64,000 nucleotides of DNA from Marinobacter xestospongiae (GTDB lineage: Bacteria; Pseudomonadota; Gammaproteobacteria; Pseudomonadales; Oleiphilaceae), in assembly GCF_023156385.1 (NCBI RefSeq), contig NZ_JAKZAK010000006.1, positions 158,659 to 222,658 of the forward strand. Reading direction: 5' to 3'. Under the pieces are notes generated by a model. It made no database searches. It was given only the letters and a program-made list of their open reading frames with translations, and was not told where the DNA came from. A program made the translations under genes and the position numbers. Numbering within the stretch: position 1 is the stretch's first letter; each line of letters opens with the position of its first letter. Below, piece by piece: positions 62,693 to 64,000 of this stretch.

Positions 62693-62760
62693 TGTTTGTC
62701 TCCTCAGATCACTAGGGATAACTCTGAAGAAACCGTAAGCTCAGTTGATGATGTTTTTGT

Positions 62761-62773
62761 GACAATGATTGTC
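62761..62773. promoter_or_regulatory. 13-bp palindrome upstream of phnD
   Basis: GACAAT-G-ATTGTC is a perfect palindrome about 70 bases upstream of the phnD start. It does not fit the Pho box. It is a candidate operator for an unknown regulator. Confidence 0.45.
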
Positions 62774-63178
62774 CTATCAAAAAGGTTCCTGAGGCAGGTT
62801 AGAACAGAATTCAGACACTGGACGTATCAATCCTTTCGAAGGCTGACCTGGAACAGCTGAGCCCCCTGAATAACGAAGCGTTACGAAGGTCTATGACTCG
62901 GGGGCTCGCGTGTCCAACATCCATTGACGCTAGCCCTGTGATTTTTAGCTTCCAGAACCACTTCCCCGAAGCTGTCGAAGCCGACCCTGACGCCGTAATA
63001 GGTCTACCCAGGGTTGGAAAATCCAGCTCTGCCGCGTCACTGCGGACACTCTCAAAAGGGGGCGAGGGAAAGCGTTGGTCGGTCCGCCTGAATGTTCGCT
63101 TTGCGACCAGGTTGGACAACAGGAAACAATTTCCTGAGCCATACTTAATGGCCCTTACCTTCCAAAGAGGGCCACACC
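62774..63178. other. intergenic region between phnD and the recombinase
   Basis: Frames are open on both strands in these 405 bases, but none has a plausible start or recognisable product. The last 60 bases contain the promoter region of the recombinase. No copy of the tRNA-Leu or tRNA-Ser 3' end is visible here. Confidence 0.4.
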
Positions 63179-63793
63179 ATGACACTTCTTATCAGCAAAG
63201 CTCCCTGGAATAAGGGAAAGCTCGTTGGCCAGAAACTACCGCTCAAACTCGAACAAATATGGGCTATCCGTATTCGGTTGGAGATTGCTAGGAACATCCG
63301 AGAGCTGGCGATGTTCAACATGGCAATTGATTGCAAGCTCCGGTCCTGCGATTTGGTAAAGCTCTTGGTTCGAGATATTTCCAGAAATGGAGAGGTTCTG
63401 GATCGGGCGCAAGTCACTCAGCAGAAAACCAGTCAACCTGTTCAATTTGAGATAACGAAAAAGACGCGCGAATCGGTTGAAGCGTGGATAGAATTGCGCG
63501 GACTCTCAGGTATGGATTATTTGTGGCCGAGTCGGATGAGAAAGTTCGACCACATCACTACCCATCAATATGCCCGTCTCGTCAAAAAATGGATAACCAG
63601 CATTGGACTTGATCCTTCAGTCTACGCAACCCATTCGATGAGACGAAGCAAAGCTACATTGATCTACAAGAAGACCAAAAATCTGCGAGCTGTACAGTTG
63701 CTGTTGGGGCACACGAACATGTCGAGCACCGTGCGATACCTTGGCGTTGAAGTCGAGGACGCTTTGGAGATAGCCGAGAGCATTGAGATCTGA
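63179..63793 (+). CDS. short tyrosine recombinase/integrase
   Basis: The 204-residue protein has only the catalytic domain of a tyrosine recombinase. The residues are Arg55 (CKLRSCDL), Lys83 (QQKTSQPV), His152-x2-Arg155 (THSMRRSK), His178 (LLLGHTN) and nucleophile Tyr187 (VRYLGVEV). The N-terminal DNA-binding core domain is missing or very short (PWNKGKLVGQK opening). This short form is widespread in proteobacteria, usually near accessory genes, and its target site is unknown. The codon use is more AT-rich than in the neighbouring genes, which suggests transfer. Confidence 0.92.
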   Translation: MTLLISKAPWNKGKLVGQKLPLKLEQIWAIRIRLEIARNIRELAMFNMAIDCKLRSCDLVKLLVRDISRNGEVLDRAQVTQQKTSQPVQFEITKKTRESVEAWIELRGLSGMDYLWPSRMRKFDHITTHQYARLVKKWITSIGLDPSVYATHSMRRSKATLIYKKTKNLRAVQLLLGHTNMSSTVRYLGVEVEDALEIAESIEI

Positions 63794-63901
63794 ATGCGTA
63801 ACCTGGCTACTTGGTCGCTAGATGTTGCAGACGCTGCCAGATCCGGTCGATGGTCACCTTCGGGCTTCGATCAGGCTCCTTCAGTCGTTTAAACCCTGAA
63901 G

Positions 63902-64000
63902 TCAAACAATAAGTGCAGCACCGCTCGTTGGTAGTGCCCCGGAATATTCTCCCCAGAACACCTCCGCCGGTGTGCGGTACCCCAGCCGTTTTCTGGGGCG
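63902..64000 (-). mobile_element. IS30-family transposase, C-terminal fragment at the window edge
   Basis: The reverse strand encodes 32 residues with RPRKRLGYRTPAEVFWGEYS, then a stop. This is the end of IS30-type transposases (the RPRKxLGxxTPxEVF signature). The rest lies beyond the right edge, so intactness cannot be judged. The end of the element should lie between 63794 and 63901. Confidence 0.85.

Noticed and set aside
62811..63213. Open frames on both strands between phnD and the recombinase
   Set aside because: No homology, start site or ribosome-binding site. They look like chance open frames.
1..64000. CRISPR array or toxin-antitoxin pair
   Set aside because: No regularly spaced repeats of 24-40 bases and no recognisable toxin or antitoxin pair were seen on either strand.

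Overview
The window looks like a chromosomal segment of a Marinobacter-like gammaproteobacterium. This is inferred from the gene families and their order (MetH-DUF2970, NfuA, TusBCDE next to YccA, an RssB/RssC pair, divergent ETF-QO and EtfBA, CioAB-type cydAB with cydDC, ArsJ) and from the high GC content with a few AT-rich regulatory stretches. No rRNA gene or marker in the window fixes the genus.

Layout. 1-9.9 kb is housekeeping: the start of a sulfite/nitrite reductase, methionine synthase (metH) with a DUF2970 partner, nfuA, a DUF445 membrane protein, a TrpD-like glycosyltransferase-fold protein and the tusDCB-tusE genes for tRNA 2-thiolation, followed by yccA. A tRNA-Ser(TGA) at 11.5 kb is followed by a roughly 1 kb degraded islet holding an integrase C-terminal remnant. 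12.6-19.4 kb carries a membrane protein, hemH, a BigR-type persulfide-response operon (ArsR-family repressor, two YeeE/YedE half proteins and a Blh-like protein), a phasin, a TetR regulator and xthA. 19.5-26.6 kb is one tightly coupled eight-gene minus-strand operon for modifying membrane fatty acids: desaturase, NTF2-like, SDR, FAD oxidoreductase, DUF1365, CFA-synthase-type methyltransferase, DUF2878 and a secreted unknown. 26.8-35.9 kb holds a renalase-like oxidoreductase, an HD hydrolase, the RssB/RssC-like signalling pair, gpsA, sixA, a radical SAM protein, DUF1285, an SlyD-type PPIase and an exported protein with a PEP-CTERM-like tail.

36-49.6 kb is respiratory. ETF-ubiquinone oxidoreductase diverges from etfBA around a perfect palindrome resembling a PsrA site. 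cydABDC encodes a cyanide-insensitive-type bd oxidase and its maturation exporter behind two FNR/ANR-like boxes. A tRNA-Leu(TAA) sits at 49.7 kb. From there to the window end is accessory DNA: a SigZ-type sigma factor, a DUF318 permease with a CxxC mini-thioredoxin, ArsO, ArsJ with its GAPDH, a fused ArsC-ArsR protein, ArsH, ACR3, then a HAD-IIA phosphatase with a phosphonate-type ABC transporter (phnDCE1E2). A short tyrosine recombinase and the tail of an IS30-family transposase follow at the right edge.

How it works together. The arsenic genes cover arsenate reduction (ArsC domain), arsenite efflux (ACR3), arsenate export as 1-arseno-3-phosphoglycerate (GAPDH plus ArsJ) and organoarsenical or redox chemistry (ArsH, ArsO, permease). 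The adjacent phosphonate-type importer and phosphatase suggest linked handling of phosphorus compounds and arsenate. The most unusual items are the ArsC-ArsR fusion lacking the usual CVC arsenic-binding pair, the fatty-acid-modification operon, a possible small RNA at 17.2 kb and the BigR-type repressor with a His/Asp/Cys-rich leader.
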